NCBI GenBank assembly: GCA_965116355.1
Contig: OZ220679.1
Location: 1,736,001 to 1,800,000 of the forward strand
Length of the DNA stretch: 64,000 nucleotides
Reading direction: 5' to 3'
Source of the DNA: UBA1127 sp965116355
GTDB taxonomy: Bacteria > Chloroflexota > Dehalococcoidia > Lucifugimonadales > UBA1127
The position numbers and the translations under genes were made by a program. Shown here in pieces: positions 34,941 to 42,424 of the stretch. The notes below the pieces were generated by a model. The model worked only from the letters and a program-made list of their open reading frames with translations. It was not told the origin of the DNA and searched no databases. Numbering within the stretch: position 1 is the stretch's first letter; every line of letters begins with the position of its first letter.

Positions 34941-35831
34941 ATGGCAACGCAGTCTGGACTCCGCTACGACCCCTCGGCGGCGTACTCCGTCACGGAAGAG
35001 GACGTCGTTTACCTGAGCGCTGACGGCGCCGTGCGTTACGCGCGCGTCTACCAGCCCGGCGGCCCCGGCCCGTTCCCCGTGCTCGTCAGCGTGCACGGCG
35101 GTGCGTGGAGCGGCGGCGACCACACCAACAACGCCGTCACCAGCGGCCCCATCGCGGCCAGCGGCGTGGTGGTGATGACCATTGGCCTGCGCGTCGCGCC
35201 CGAGTTCCCCTACCCCGCGCAGGTGCAGGACGCCAACCTCGCCATCCGCTGGGCCCGCATGAACGCCGGGAAATACAACGGCGACCCGGGCGCGGTGGGC
35301 GGCATCGGCTACTCCAGCGGCGGCCACACCCTGCCCCTCGCCGCCATGCGCCCCAACGACTCGCGCTACTCCTCCCACGTGCTCGTCGACCCGCGGCACG
35401 CCGAGCCGGCCATGGCCATCCCGGCGGCGACGCCCGCCAAGCTCGACTGGATGATCGTCTGCTGGCCCGTCATCGACTCCCACGCGCGCTACGAGGTTGC
35501 CAAGGCCAACAACAGCGAGCGCCTCGTCACGAACACGGAGGGCTACTTCCTTAACGAGGACGCCATGCACGAGGGCAACCCGCAGGAGCTGCTTGACCGC
35601 GGCGAGTCCGTAGCCATGCCTCCAACCCTCGTCATCCACGGCACCGCCGACGAGAACGTCCCCGTCGAGCACGCCGAGCGCTTTGCCGAGTCCTACGCGG
35701 CGGCCGGCGGCAGCGTGCGCCTGGAGAAGTTCGAGGGCGAGCCCCACGGCTTCGCCAACGAGCCCGGCGCGGCCACAGACCGCATGGTGGAGGTAATCAA
35801 GAGGTTCATCGCAGAGCAGGTCAACGCCTAG
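34941..35831 (+). CDS. alpha/beta hydrolase (esterase/lipase-like)
   Basis: 296 residues from the ATG following GGGAGGGCCACC. The oxyanion motif HGGAW (about 52-56) and nucleophile elbow GYSSGG (about 115-120) are clear; VIHGTADENVP supplies the Asp and EGEPHGF the His of the triad. This is the pattern of carboxylesterases of the BD-FAE/hormone-sensitive-lipase type. No signal peptide is seen, so it is probably cytosolic. Ester substrate unknown. It lies between an MFS exporter and a repeat cluster. Confidence 0.88.
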   Translation: MATQSGLRYDPSAAYSVTEEDVVYLSADGAVRYARVYQPGGPGPFPVLVSVHGGAWSGGDHTNNAVTSGPIAASGVVVMTIGLRVAPEFPYPAQVQDANLAIRWARMNAGKYNGDPGAVGGIGYSSGGHTLPLAAMRPNDSRYSSHVLVDPRHAEPAMAIPAATPAKLDWMIVCWPVIDSHARYEVAKANNSERLVTNTEGYFLNEDAMHEGNPQELLDRGESVAMPPTLVIHGTADENVPVEHAERFAESYAAAGGSVRLEKFEGEPHGFANEPGAATDRMVEVIKRFIAEQVNA

Positions 35832-35844
35832 GAGGAATCGTCAT

Positions 35845-35990
35845 CCGTTCGTCCTGACCCCGTCCTGAGGCTCTCGAAGGAGCCTGTCGAAGGGCCAACC
35901 GGACTGAACAACTTAGGTTCGTCATACCCGTCCCGCCCCGTCATATCCGCTCCCACCATCGTCATTCCCGCGGAGGCGGGAATCCAGAGG
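35845..35990. repeat. interspersed repeat pair between esterase and aldo/keto reductase genes
   Basis: A long-form copy starting CCGTTCGTCCTGACCCCGTC at 35845 and ending GTCGAAGGGCC at 35895 is followed at 35961-35990 by the palindromic GTCATTCCCGCGGAGGCGGG plus AATCCAG. This is the same two-family association as at 11.6 and 24.3 kb, in the opposite order to 24.3 kb. Confidence 0.82.
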
Positions 35991-36070
35991 GACGGCGGGA
36001 GGGTGGCTTCCATCTCGCCGCCCCTGTCGAAGGACGCACGGCCCCTCAGCCACATACAAGGAGTCGCAAC

Positions 36071-37075
36071 ATGGAGCATCGAAAGCTGGGTTCATCCGAC
36101 CTGATGCCGTCGGTCATCGGCCTCGGCGGCTATCCCTTCGGCCCGCCGCTGTGCGACCAGGAGATGACCGCTCGCGTGCTGGACAAGGCACGTGAACTGG
36201 GAGTCAATTACATCGATACTGCGGACATGTACGCGCAGGGCGAAAGCGAGACAAACATCGGCGCGTACCTGCAGGACCACCGGGACGACTTCATCCTCGC
36301 CACAAAATTCAACCTCTCCAACCTCGGCGACGAGACCCCCCGCCAGCGCATCATGCGCAAGATCGACGAGAGCCTGACCAAGCTCCGCACCGATCACATC
36401 GACCTCTACCAGATCCACCACGTCAACCCGGACGTGCCCGCCGAGGACATCCTCGGCCCCCTGGACGAGCTGGTGCAGGCGGGCAAGGTGCGCTACGTCG
36501 GCAACTGCAACTACGCCTCCTGGCGGCAGATGGAGTCGCTGCACGTGGCAGAGGCCAACAACCTGTCGTGGTTCGTGTCGACGCAGAACCACTACAACAT
36601 GCTGTACCGGCACGTTGAGCTGGAGATCCTGCCCTTCTGCCGCAAGTTCAACACCGCCTTCATCCCCTACTTCCCCCTCGCTGGCGGCTTCCTCACCGGC
36701 ACCTACCGTCCCGGTCAGCCCCCGCCGCCCGGCTCCCGCGCCGACAAGGTCCCGACGGGCATGACGGCCAACGTCCGCAACGATCGGACCGAGCACATGC
36801 TGCTGCGGCTCGAGGGTTTCGCGCAGGAACACGGCCACACCATCACGGAGCTCGCGCTGGCCTGGCTCCTCTCGCACCCGGAGATACCCGTCATCATCAA
36901 CGGCTGCGAGTCGCCTGAGCACATCGAGGCCAACGTGAAGGCAGCCGAGTGGGTTCTCACGCCCGAGGAGCGCGCGGAGGTCGACGCCATGACATCGTGG
37001 TGGGACGGCGCAAAGGCCGCCGTCGACACCACGGGCGGCACGACGGGCGCGGGCGCCGGCACGGGCCAGCGCTAG
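36071..37075 (+). CDS. aldo/keto reductase
   Basis: 334 residues after AAGGAGTCGCAAC. The catalytic tetrad is visible: Asp and Tyr in YIDTADMYAQGESE, Lys in ILATKFN and His in DLYQIHHVNPD. The NAD(P)H-binding C-terminal barrel strands include ALAWLLSHPEIPVIINGCESPEHIEAN. Such enzymes reduce aldehydes or ketones in the cytosol; some close relatives act on sugars or sterol-like rings. The C-terminal tail is Gly/Thr-rich (TTGGTTGAGAGTG) and likely disordered. Monocistronic by spacing. Confidence 0.92.
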   Translation: MEHRKLGSSDLMPSVIGLGGYPFGPPLCDQEMTARVLDKARELGVNYIDTADMYAQGESETNIGAYLQDHRDDFILATKFNLSNLGDETPRQRIMRKIDESLTKLRTDHIDLYQIHHVNPDVPAEDILGPLDELVQAGKVRYVGNCNYASWRQMESLHVAEANNLSWFVSTQNHYNMLYRHVELEILPFCRKFNTAFIPYFPLAGGFLTGTYRPGQPPPPGSRADKVPTGMTANVRNDRTEHMLLRLEGFAQEHGHTITELALAWLLSHPEIPVIINGCESPEHIEANVKAAEWVLTPEERAEVDAMTSWWDGAKAAVDTTGGTTGAGAGTGQR

Positions 37076-37350
37076 GGAGCTGGCTGCAATCGTGGTCTCG
37101 CAGGGAGGGGAGGAGCAACGCCCCTCCCTCAGTCTCTCTCGAGTAGGACGCCAACCCCTGACACAGCCCCGTCGCCCATTCACTTCCGCCGCCGCTACGC
37201 TGTGCCCATGAAGTCGCTGACGAATAACCGCAACTCCACACATCCCGCTTATGCAAGACTGTTCAACGAGTATTTTAGTACGGTAGTGGCCGTATGGTCG
37301 GCGGCGAAGGGTCCCGGCTGCCGAGTGCCGGAAATGTTCCTGGGATGCAG
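37076..37350. other. gene-free stretch, no recognised content
   Basis: I see no coding region, RNA gene or clear promoter here. A GC-poorer segment from about 37201 leads into the fold-back element that follows. Confidence 0.5.
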
Positions 37351-37469
37351 AAAAAGCGAAAAACGAAAGAACGAATCACATTTGTAGCTGGAGTGTGCCG
37401 GATGAGTGGCAAAACGAATAATCGTTTCAAGTCGCCCAGCTACGGCTGAGGGAAAACCGTTCTTTCGTT
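37351..37469 (-). other. nested fold-back element beside holA (candidate structured RNA or terminator)
   Basis: Three inverted repeats are arranged almost concentrically: AACGAAAGAACG (37362-37373) with CGTTCTTTCGTT (37458-37469), GTAGCTGG (37384-37391) with CCAGCTAC (37436-37443), and AAACGA (37412-37417) with TCGTTT (37422-37427). On the minus strand this begins about 25 bases after the holA stop and ends in T-rich TCGTTTTTCGCTTTTT (37366-37351), as a large terminator or 3' structured RNA might. The T-tract 16-mer has an exact copy at 2986-3001. A fold-back mobile remnant is the alternative. Confidence 0.5.
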
Positions 37470-37493
37470 GAGCAGGTCGGCGCGGCCACCCCG

Positions 37494-38513
37494 CTACCGA
37501 CGCGCGCGGCCGGCGCTCACGCCCTGCGCCACCTCCGCCACCAGGTACTCGAGCGCCAATCGCTCGGGCATCGCACCGGTCTTGATGGAGACGTCGGTTT
37601 CCAGAAGGCCGCGGTGCAGCCGCTGCAGCGCATCCGGCGAGAACCGCCGCGCCATCTCCAGCGTCTTGCGCAGCGGGTACGCCGACGCAATGCCCAGCCT
37701 GCCGCCCAGCTCGGCCTGCGGAACCTGCTGCGCCAGCAGGTCCTTGGCAAGCACCATCAGGCGCACCTGCCGCGCCAGCATCGCCAGAAGGTAGGTGACC
37801 GTAGCGTCGCCTTCCAGTTGCTTGTTCAGGCTCCGCATCGCCAGGGCGCGGTTGCCCTCCAGCACTGCGTCGACCATCGTGAAGACGCTCACCTCCCGCG
37901 CCGAGACCACCAGCTCCTCCACGTCCTCTGCCGTCACGGTCCTGCCCGAGGCGTACAGTGTCAGCTTCTCGATCTCGCTCGAGAGCGCCCACAGGTCCGG
38001 CCCAATCAGGTCGACGAGCAGCTGTACAGCCTGCGTCGTCATGCTCCCGCCAGACGCCATCACTCGCGCCTGCACCCACCCCCGTAGTTCGTTCTGGTTG
38101 AGCGGCGTGAACTCCCGCACTTCCGCCACTGCGCCAAGGTCGCGCATCAACGGGTGGTTCGGCCGGAGCGGCCCCTCGACGAAGACGAGGTCCGTCGTGG
38201 GCGGCATCGCGTCTGCCATCCCCGCGATGCGCTCGCCCCATTCCGCCGTCCGCTGCCCTCCTCCGCCGCGGCCGCCCCCCCGGCCACCCTCCCCCGACAG
38301 CGACGCCAGCAGTCCCTCGACGATCACCATTCGACGCTCGGCGAGAAATGGCATCGCCTGGCACATGTTCACCAGCGTGTCTGGCACGGCCTCAGCCGCC
38401 GAGAGTGTCGTGATGTTGGCGTCCCGCACGTCCGGCATGCCCACGGCGTCTCGCAGCGAGTCCAGAAACTCGCGCAGTGAGTACGTGTCCTGGCCGTGCA
38501 GCAAGTAGATCAT
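37494..38513 (-). CDS. holA: DNA polymerase III subunit delta
   Basis: 339 residues. The N-terminal segment MIYLLHGQDTYSLREFLDSL is the usual HolA start, with weakly conserved AAA+-like domains following and the helical collar domain (LLVDLIGPDLWALSSEIEKL, VFTMVDAVLEGNRALAMRSL, YLLAMLARQVRLMVLAKDLL) typical of delta. It opens the sliding clamp as part of the clamp loader. A Gly/Arg-rich insert (GEGGRGGGRGGGGQRT, about 74-89) interrupts domain I and is probably a disordered loop. Divergent from the ychF-like gene. Confidence 0.9.
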   Translation of the reverse strand: MIYLLHGQDTYSLREFLDSLRDAVGMPDVRDANITTLSAAEAVPDTLVNMCQAMPFLAERRMVIVEGLLASLSGEGGRGGGRGGGGQRTAEWGERIAGMADAMPPTTDLVFVEGPLRPNHPLMRDLGAVAEVREFTPLNQNELRGWVQARVMASGGSMTTQAVQLLVDLIGPDLWALSSEIEKLTLYASGRTVTAEDVEELVVSAREVSVFTMVDAVLEGNRALAMRSLNKQLEGDATVTYLLAMLARQVRLMVLAKDLLAQQVPQAELGGRLGIASAYPLRKTLEMARRFSPDALQRLHRGLLETDVSIKTGAMPERLALEYLVAEVAQGVSAGRARR

Positions 38514-38538
38514 GCCGTGCTGGCCTCCGGCTTGGCCG

Positions 38539-38568
38539 TTGGGAACGCCGCCGCTGCCAAGCTATAAT
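38539..38568 (+). promoter_or_regulatory. promoter of ychF-like gene
   Basis: TTGGGA (38539-38544), 18-base spacer and a perfect TATAAT (38563-38568), 74 bases before the ATG at 38643. Confidence 0.78.
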
Positions 38569-38642
38569 GGGTGCGTGTTGAGTATGAAGAAACGTCCCGG
38601 CATTGCCAAGGACGTGCCACACCATCTTCCGGACGAGTTGCA

Positions 38643-39710
38643 ATGGACCTCCTGATCATCGGCTTCGCCCAGAGCGGCAAGACCTCGCTCTTCAATGCCC
38701 TGACCCACCGCCAGGCCGCGCCGGGCGGGCGCAGCGGCGGCGCCATCGGCGTCGCCAAGGTGCCCGACGCCCGACTCGCCCCGCTTGCTGAGATGTTCAA
38801 CCCGCAGCGCATCGTCCCCGCCGAGATCCAGTACATCGACACCCCCGCTATGGGCAGCGGCCGCAAGCGGGGCGGCGGAGTAAGCGGCGAGATCCTGAAC
38901 CTCATGCAACGCGCCGACGCCTTTGTCCACGTCGTCCGCGCTTTCGACGACGGCGGTGAGCCCCCCGAGGACGCCGTAGTCTCCATGGATCTCGAGCTCG
39001 CGATGGTCGACCTCGGCATCCTCGAACGCCGCCTCGAGCGCCTCAACGCGTCCCTGAAGGGCGCCCGCGCCGCCGACAGAGGCGCAATCGAGCACGAGGC
39101 CGCCCTGGTCAAGCGCGTCATCGCCGCCCTCGAGCAGGAGATTCCCGTCTACCAGCAGGAAATCGCGCCCGAGGACCGCGCCACCCTCGTCAACTTCAAC
39201 CTGACCACCGCCAAACCCATGATGGTCGTCCTCAACATCGCCGAGGACGACGTCGCCGAAGTCGACGCCCTCGAGGCCGAGTGGTGCGCGCGCTTGGCGC
39301 AGGGCAACCGCGAGATCGTCGCCCTCTCCGCCAGCCTCGAGGAGGAGTTGGCGCAGCTCTCCGAGGACGATGAGGCGGAGTTCCGGTCCTCGCTCGGCGC
39401 CGGGCTCCCCGGCCGCGATCGCGTCGCTGAGGCCTCCTACGCCCTCCTCGGCCTCGTGTCCTTCCTTACCGTCGGCCCGGACGAGGTCCGGGCGTGGACC
39501 ATCGCCCGGGAGACGCCCGCGCAGCGCGCCGCCGGCAAGGTGCACTCGGACATCGAGCGTGGCTTCATTCGCGCCGAAGTCGTCACCTACGACGACCTGA
39601 TCGCCGCTGGTGGGATCGCGGCCGCCCGCAAGGCGGGCCACCTGCGCTCGGAGGGCAAGACCTACCCCGTCCAGGACGGTGACGTCGTCAACTTCCTCTT
39701 TAGCGTGTAA
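38643..39710 (+). CDS. YchF/Obg-family GTPase (DUF933 C-terminal domain)
   Basis: 355 residues. The P-loop is GFAQSGKTSLFNALT (about 7-21), followed by switch/G3 region IQYIDTPAM, a coiled-coil helical insert (about 125-190, LGILERRLERLNASLKG) and the C-terminal TGS-like DUF933 domain with VRAWTIARETPAQRAAGKVHS and GDVVNFLF. This is the YchF/OLA1 architecture of ribosome-associated NTPases, some of which prefer ATP. The P-loop reads AQSGKT instead of the usual PNVGKS, a notable change. A good promoter precedes it. Confidence 0.88.
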   Translation: MDLLIIGFAQSGKTSLFNALTHRQAAPGGRSGGAIGVAKVPDARLAPLAEMFNPQRIVPAEIQYIDTPAMGSGRKRGGGVSGEILNLMQRADAFVHVVRAFDDGGEPPEDAVVSMDLELAMVDLGILERRLERLNASLKGARAADRGAIEHEAALVKRVIAALEQEIPVYQQEIAPEDRATLVNFNLTTAKPMMVVLNIAEDDVAEVDALEAEWCARLAQGNREIVALSASLEEELAQLSEDDEAEFRSSLGAGLPGRDRVAEASYALLGLVSFLTVGPDEVRAWTIARETPAQRAAGKVHSDIERGFIRAEVVTYDDLIAAGGIAAARKAGHLRSEGKTYPVQDGDVVNFLFSV

Positions 39711-39723
39711 CCCACTGTCCGTG

Positions 39724-39753
39724 CCGTTCGCCCTGAGGGAAATCGAAGGGTGA
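39724..39753. repeat. short copy of interspersed repeat between ychF-like and hemW-like genes
   Basis: CCGTTCGCCCTGAGGGAAATCGAAGGGTGAA (39724 onward) is an abbreviated member of the CCGTTCGCCCTGA...GTCGAAGGG family. Confidence 0.65.
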
Positions 39754-39785
39754 ACGGCGCGGCGGGGTTTTCGGAAAGGCTTGCC

Positions 39786-41030
39786 ATGCACAATCAACCC
39801 CTTGCGCTCCCCGAAGTCTCCGACACTGCCCGAAGCCTCGACGCGGGCATCGCTCTCTACGTCCACATACCCTTCTGCGAGACCAAGTGCCCCTACTGCG
39901 ACTTCAACACCTACGCGGGCATCAACCACCTGCTGCCGCCGTACCTCGCGGCCCTTGAGCGTGAAGTGCACGTCTGGGGCGAGGTCCTCGGCCACCCTGC
40001 TGTGAATACCGTCTTCCTGGGCGGCGGCACTCCGTCGATGCTCTCCCCCGCCCAGATGGCGGACCTGCTGTCTGCGGTGCAAGCCGCCTTCCCCGTCGCC
40101 CCCGGCGCGGAGGTGACCGCCGAGGTGAACCCGGACGATGCCTCCGTCGAGCGCCTCTCGGCCTTCCGCGAGGCGGGCGTCAACCGCATCAGCCTCGGCG
40201 TGCAGTCCCTCGACGACACCGAGCTCCGAATGCTCGGTCGCCGCCACGGCGCCGCCGACGCGTTGGCTGCGTTGGCGGCCATCCGGCGCGCGGGGTTCGA
40301 CAACTTCAGCGCGGACCTGATGTACGGCCTGCCTCACCAGGGCATGGCTGCATGGCAGCGTACCGTAGAGGGCGTCATCGCGTCGGGCCCGCAGCACGTC
40401 TCGGCCTACGCGCTGACGATGGAGGAGGGCACGCCCTTCGGGGTGCAAGCCGCCAATGGACTGTTGCCGGAGCAGGATGCGGACCTCGCCGCCGAGATGT
40501 ACTGGTGGGCTGACCAAGCCTTCGCCGCGGCGGGCCTCCGCAACTATGAGATCTCCAACTGGGCGCGGCCGGGCATGGAGAGCCGCCACAACATCGCCTA
40601 CTGGCGCAACGTACCGTACCTGGGCGTAGGCCCCGGCGCCCACTCTTTCCTGGGCGGATACCGGTTCGCCAACATGAAGTCGCCCGTGGGCTACATGACG
40701 AAGGTGAGAGCCTGGCAGCCCCCACCGGCCGCCAATGTCGACGCCCTCCTGCGCGAGCTCCCCGGCCCCGTGGCTGACATCAATCCTATGAACGCCCGCA
40801 CGGAGATGGCGGACAGCGTCATCCTTGGGCTGCGTCTGGCAGAGGGTGTGTCAGAGAGCGCCTTCCGAGCGCGCTATGGCCTGGGCCTGCAGGACGCCTA
40901 CGGCGATGCCATCACGCAGAACGTCTCCCTTGGCCTGCTGCGCGTGGATGTCGAGAAGCGCGATTCCGTGCTCCGCCTCACTGAGCAGGGACGTCTGCTC
41001 GCTAACGAGGCCTTCGTCCGCTTCCTCTAG
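39786..41030 (+). CDS. hemW: HemW-like radical SAM protein (coproporphyrinogen III oxidase-like)
   Basis: 414 residues from the ATG preceded by GGAAAGG. The radical SAM cluster motif CETKCPYC (about residues 31-38) lies within YVHIPFCETKCPYCDFNTYA, the HemW/HemN pattern. Other conserved blocks are FLGGGTPSML, EVNPDDASVERLSAFREAGV and RISLGVQSLDD, and the C-terminal HemN domain (YLGVGPGAHSFLGGYRFAN). HemW proteins are haem chaperones rather than true oxidases; the extra Cys in YCDF favours HemW. Start alternatives upstream overlap a repeat. Confidence 0.9.
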   Translation: MHNQPLALPEVSDTARSLDAGIALYVHIPFCETKCPYCDFNTYAGINHLLPPYLAALEREVHVWGEVLGHPAVNTVFLGGGTPSMLSPAQMADLLSAVQAAFPVAPGAEVTAEVNPDDASVERLSAFREAGVNRISLGVQSLDDTELRMLGRRHGAADALAALAAIRRAGFDNFSADLMYGLPHQGMAAWQRTVEGVIASGPQHVSAYALTMEEGTPFGVQAANGLLPEQDADLAAEMYWWADQAFAAAGLRNYEISNWARPGMESRHNIAYWRNVPYLGVGPGAHSFLGGYRFANMKSPVGYMTKVRAWQPPPAANVDALLRELPGPVADINPMNARTEMADSVILGLRLAEGVSESAFRARYGLGLQDAYGDAITQNVSLGLLRVDVEKRDSVLRLTEQGRLLANEAFVRFL

Positions 41031-41039
41031 CCCCGGTAG

Positions 41040-42230
41040 CTATTCGGATGCCAGGCTCTGGCTTGCGGCAGCCACGCCCGCGCCCGTCGCCACCTCGTAC
41101 CCGAACTGCGGCAGCAGCGCCTCCAGCGACGACAGCAGGATGAGCACGTTGCTGGACGTGGACGACTCGCCCATCAGTCCGACGCGCCACATCTTGCCCG
41201 CAAACTGCCCCAGCCCGCCGCCAATCTCGATGTTGTACTCGGTCAGCAGCCGGCGTCGCAGCCCCGCGTCATCGACGCCCTCCGGCACGTGGACGCTGGT
41301 GAGCTGGTAGGTGCAGTACTCTTCGGGCACCAGCAGCTCGAGGCCGAGGGCCGACAGTCCCGCGCGCAGCGCCCGGCCGTTGCGGCGGTGGCGGGCAAAT
41401 CGGTTCTCCAGCCCCTCTTGCAATACCAGCCGAAGCGCCTCGCGGAGCGCGTAGATCATGCTCATCGGCGCGGTATGGTGGTAGACCCGCGTACCCCCAG
41501 CCCAGTACTGCAGCAACAAGCCAAGGTCCAGGTACCAGCTCCGCGCCTTCTCCGTCCGGCCCTTGATGGCGTCGAGCCCCCTCGGGCTGACCGCGACCGG
41601 CGACATCCCTGGCGGCGCGCCCAAGCACTTCTGCGTCGCGCTGTACGCGAAGTCGATGTCCATGTCGTCGAAGTTGACCGGAGAGCCCCCAAGCGACGTC
41701 ACGGCGTCGACGAGGAACAGGGCGTCGTGGTCGTGCGCCACTTTGGAAAGGGCGTCCAGCGGCTGGAGCACTCCCGTGGAAGTCTCCGCGTGCACGGCCG
41801 CCAGCAGCTTCACCTTCTGCTGTTGCTTGAGCACGGCCTCAACGGCCTCGGGGTCGGCGGGCCTGCCCCACTCGACGGGCACCGGCACGACGGTCGCCCC
41901 CTGCCGCGACGCGATCTCCTCCAGCCGCAGTCCGAAAAAGCCGTTCTCCACGACGACGGCAACATCGCCCGGCTCGAGCAGGTTGGCCAGCGCGGCCTCC
42001 ATGCCCGCCGAGCCGGTTCCGGACACCGGCAGCGTGAATGACTCTTCTGTACCGAACACCTCGCGCAGCATCTGCGCCACGCCGTCCATGATTTTGATGA
42101 ACTCAGGGTCCAGGTAGCCCAGGATGGGCGCCGACATCGCGCGGAGCACGCGCGGGTCGACGTCGCTGGGACCGGGACCGAGCAGCGTTCGGCGTGGTGG
42201 GTTGAGTTCCTCAACAGGGCCGGAGGACAT
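41040..42230 (-). CDS. class V aminotransferase (alanine-glyoxylate/serine-pyruvate type)
   Basis: 396 residues. The PLP lysine is K201 in YSATQKCLGAPPG, preceded by the cofactor Asp region LFLVDAVTSLGG and SGTGSAGMEAALANLLEPGD near residue 70. LLGPGPSDVDPRVLRAM at the N-terminus is characteristic of alanine-glyoxylate/serine-glyoxylate aminotransferases. It transfers amino groups between serine or alanine and glyoxylate or pyruvate; specificity is not decidable by eye. It is convergent with hemW and has its own promoter. Confidence 0.92.
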   Translation of the reverse strand: MSSGPVEELNPPRRTLLGPGPSDVDPRVLRAMSAPILGYLDPEFIKIMDGVAQMLREVFGTEESFTLPVSGTGSAGMEAALANLLEPGDVAVVVENGFFGLRLEEIASRQGATVVPVPVEWGRPADPEAVEAVLKQQQKVKLLAAVHAETSTGVLQPLDALSKVAHDHDALFLVDAVTSLGGSPVNFDDMDIDFAYSATQKCLGAPPGMSPVAVSPRGLDAIKGRTEKARSWYLDLGLLLQYWAGGTRVYHHTAPMSMIYALREALRLVLQEGLENRFARHRRNGRALRAGLSALGLELLVPEEYCTYQLTSVHVPEGVDDAGLRRRLLTEYNIEIGGGLGQFAGKMWRVGLMGESSTSSNVLILLSSLEALLPQFGYEVATGAGVAAASQSLASE

Positions 42231-42280
42231 GGCACACCTCTATTTGCGTTTCTCTTGGGAAATGCGTCACAAACGCGCTA

Positions 42281-42309
42281 AGCGTAGCAATAGCGGGGCC
42301 TGTCGTCAA
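42281..42309 (-). promoter_or_regulatory. aminotransferase promoter
   Basis: Minus-strand TTGACG (42309-42304), 17-base spacer, TACGCT (42286-42281), about 50 bases before the start codon. Confidence 0.65.
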
Positions 42310-42424
42310 CGTAACGTTCTTGGGGGTGATCCGCGGCCCACGGTAGGGCACAAGGCGGCGCCTGCCTGAGGTACTTGGATTTGGATGGGAGCCGGCTGCA
42401 TGGGTTGAAGCCCTCAGCGCACCC

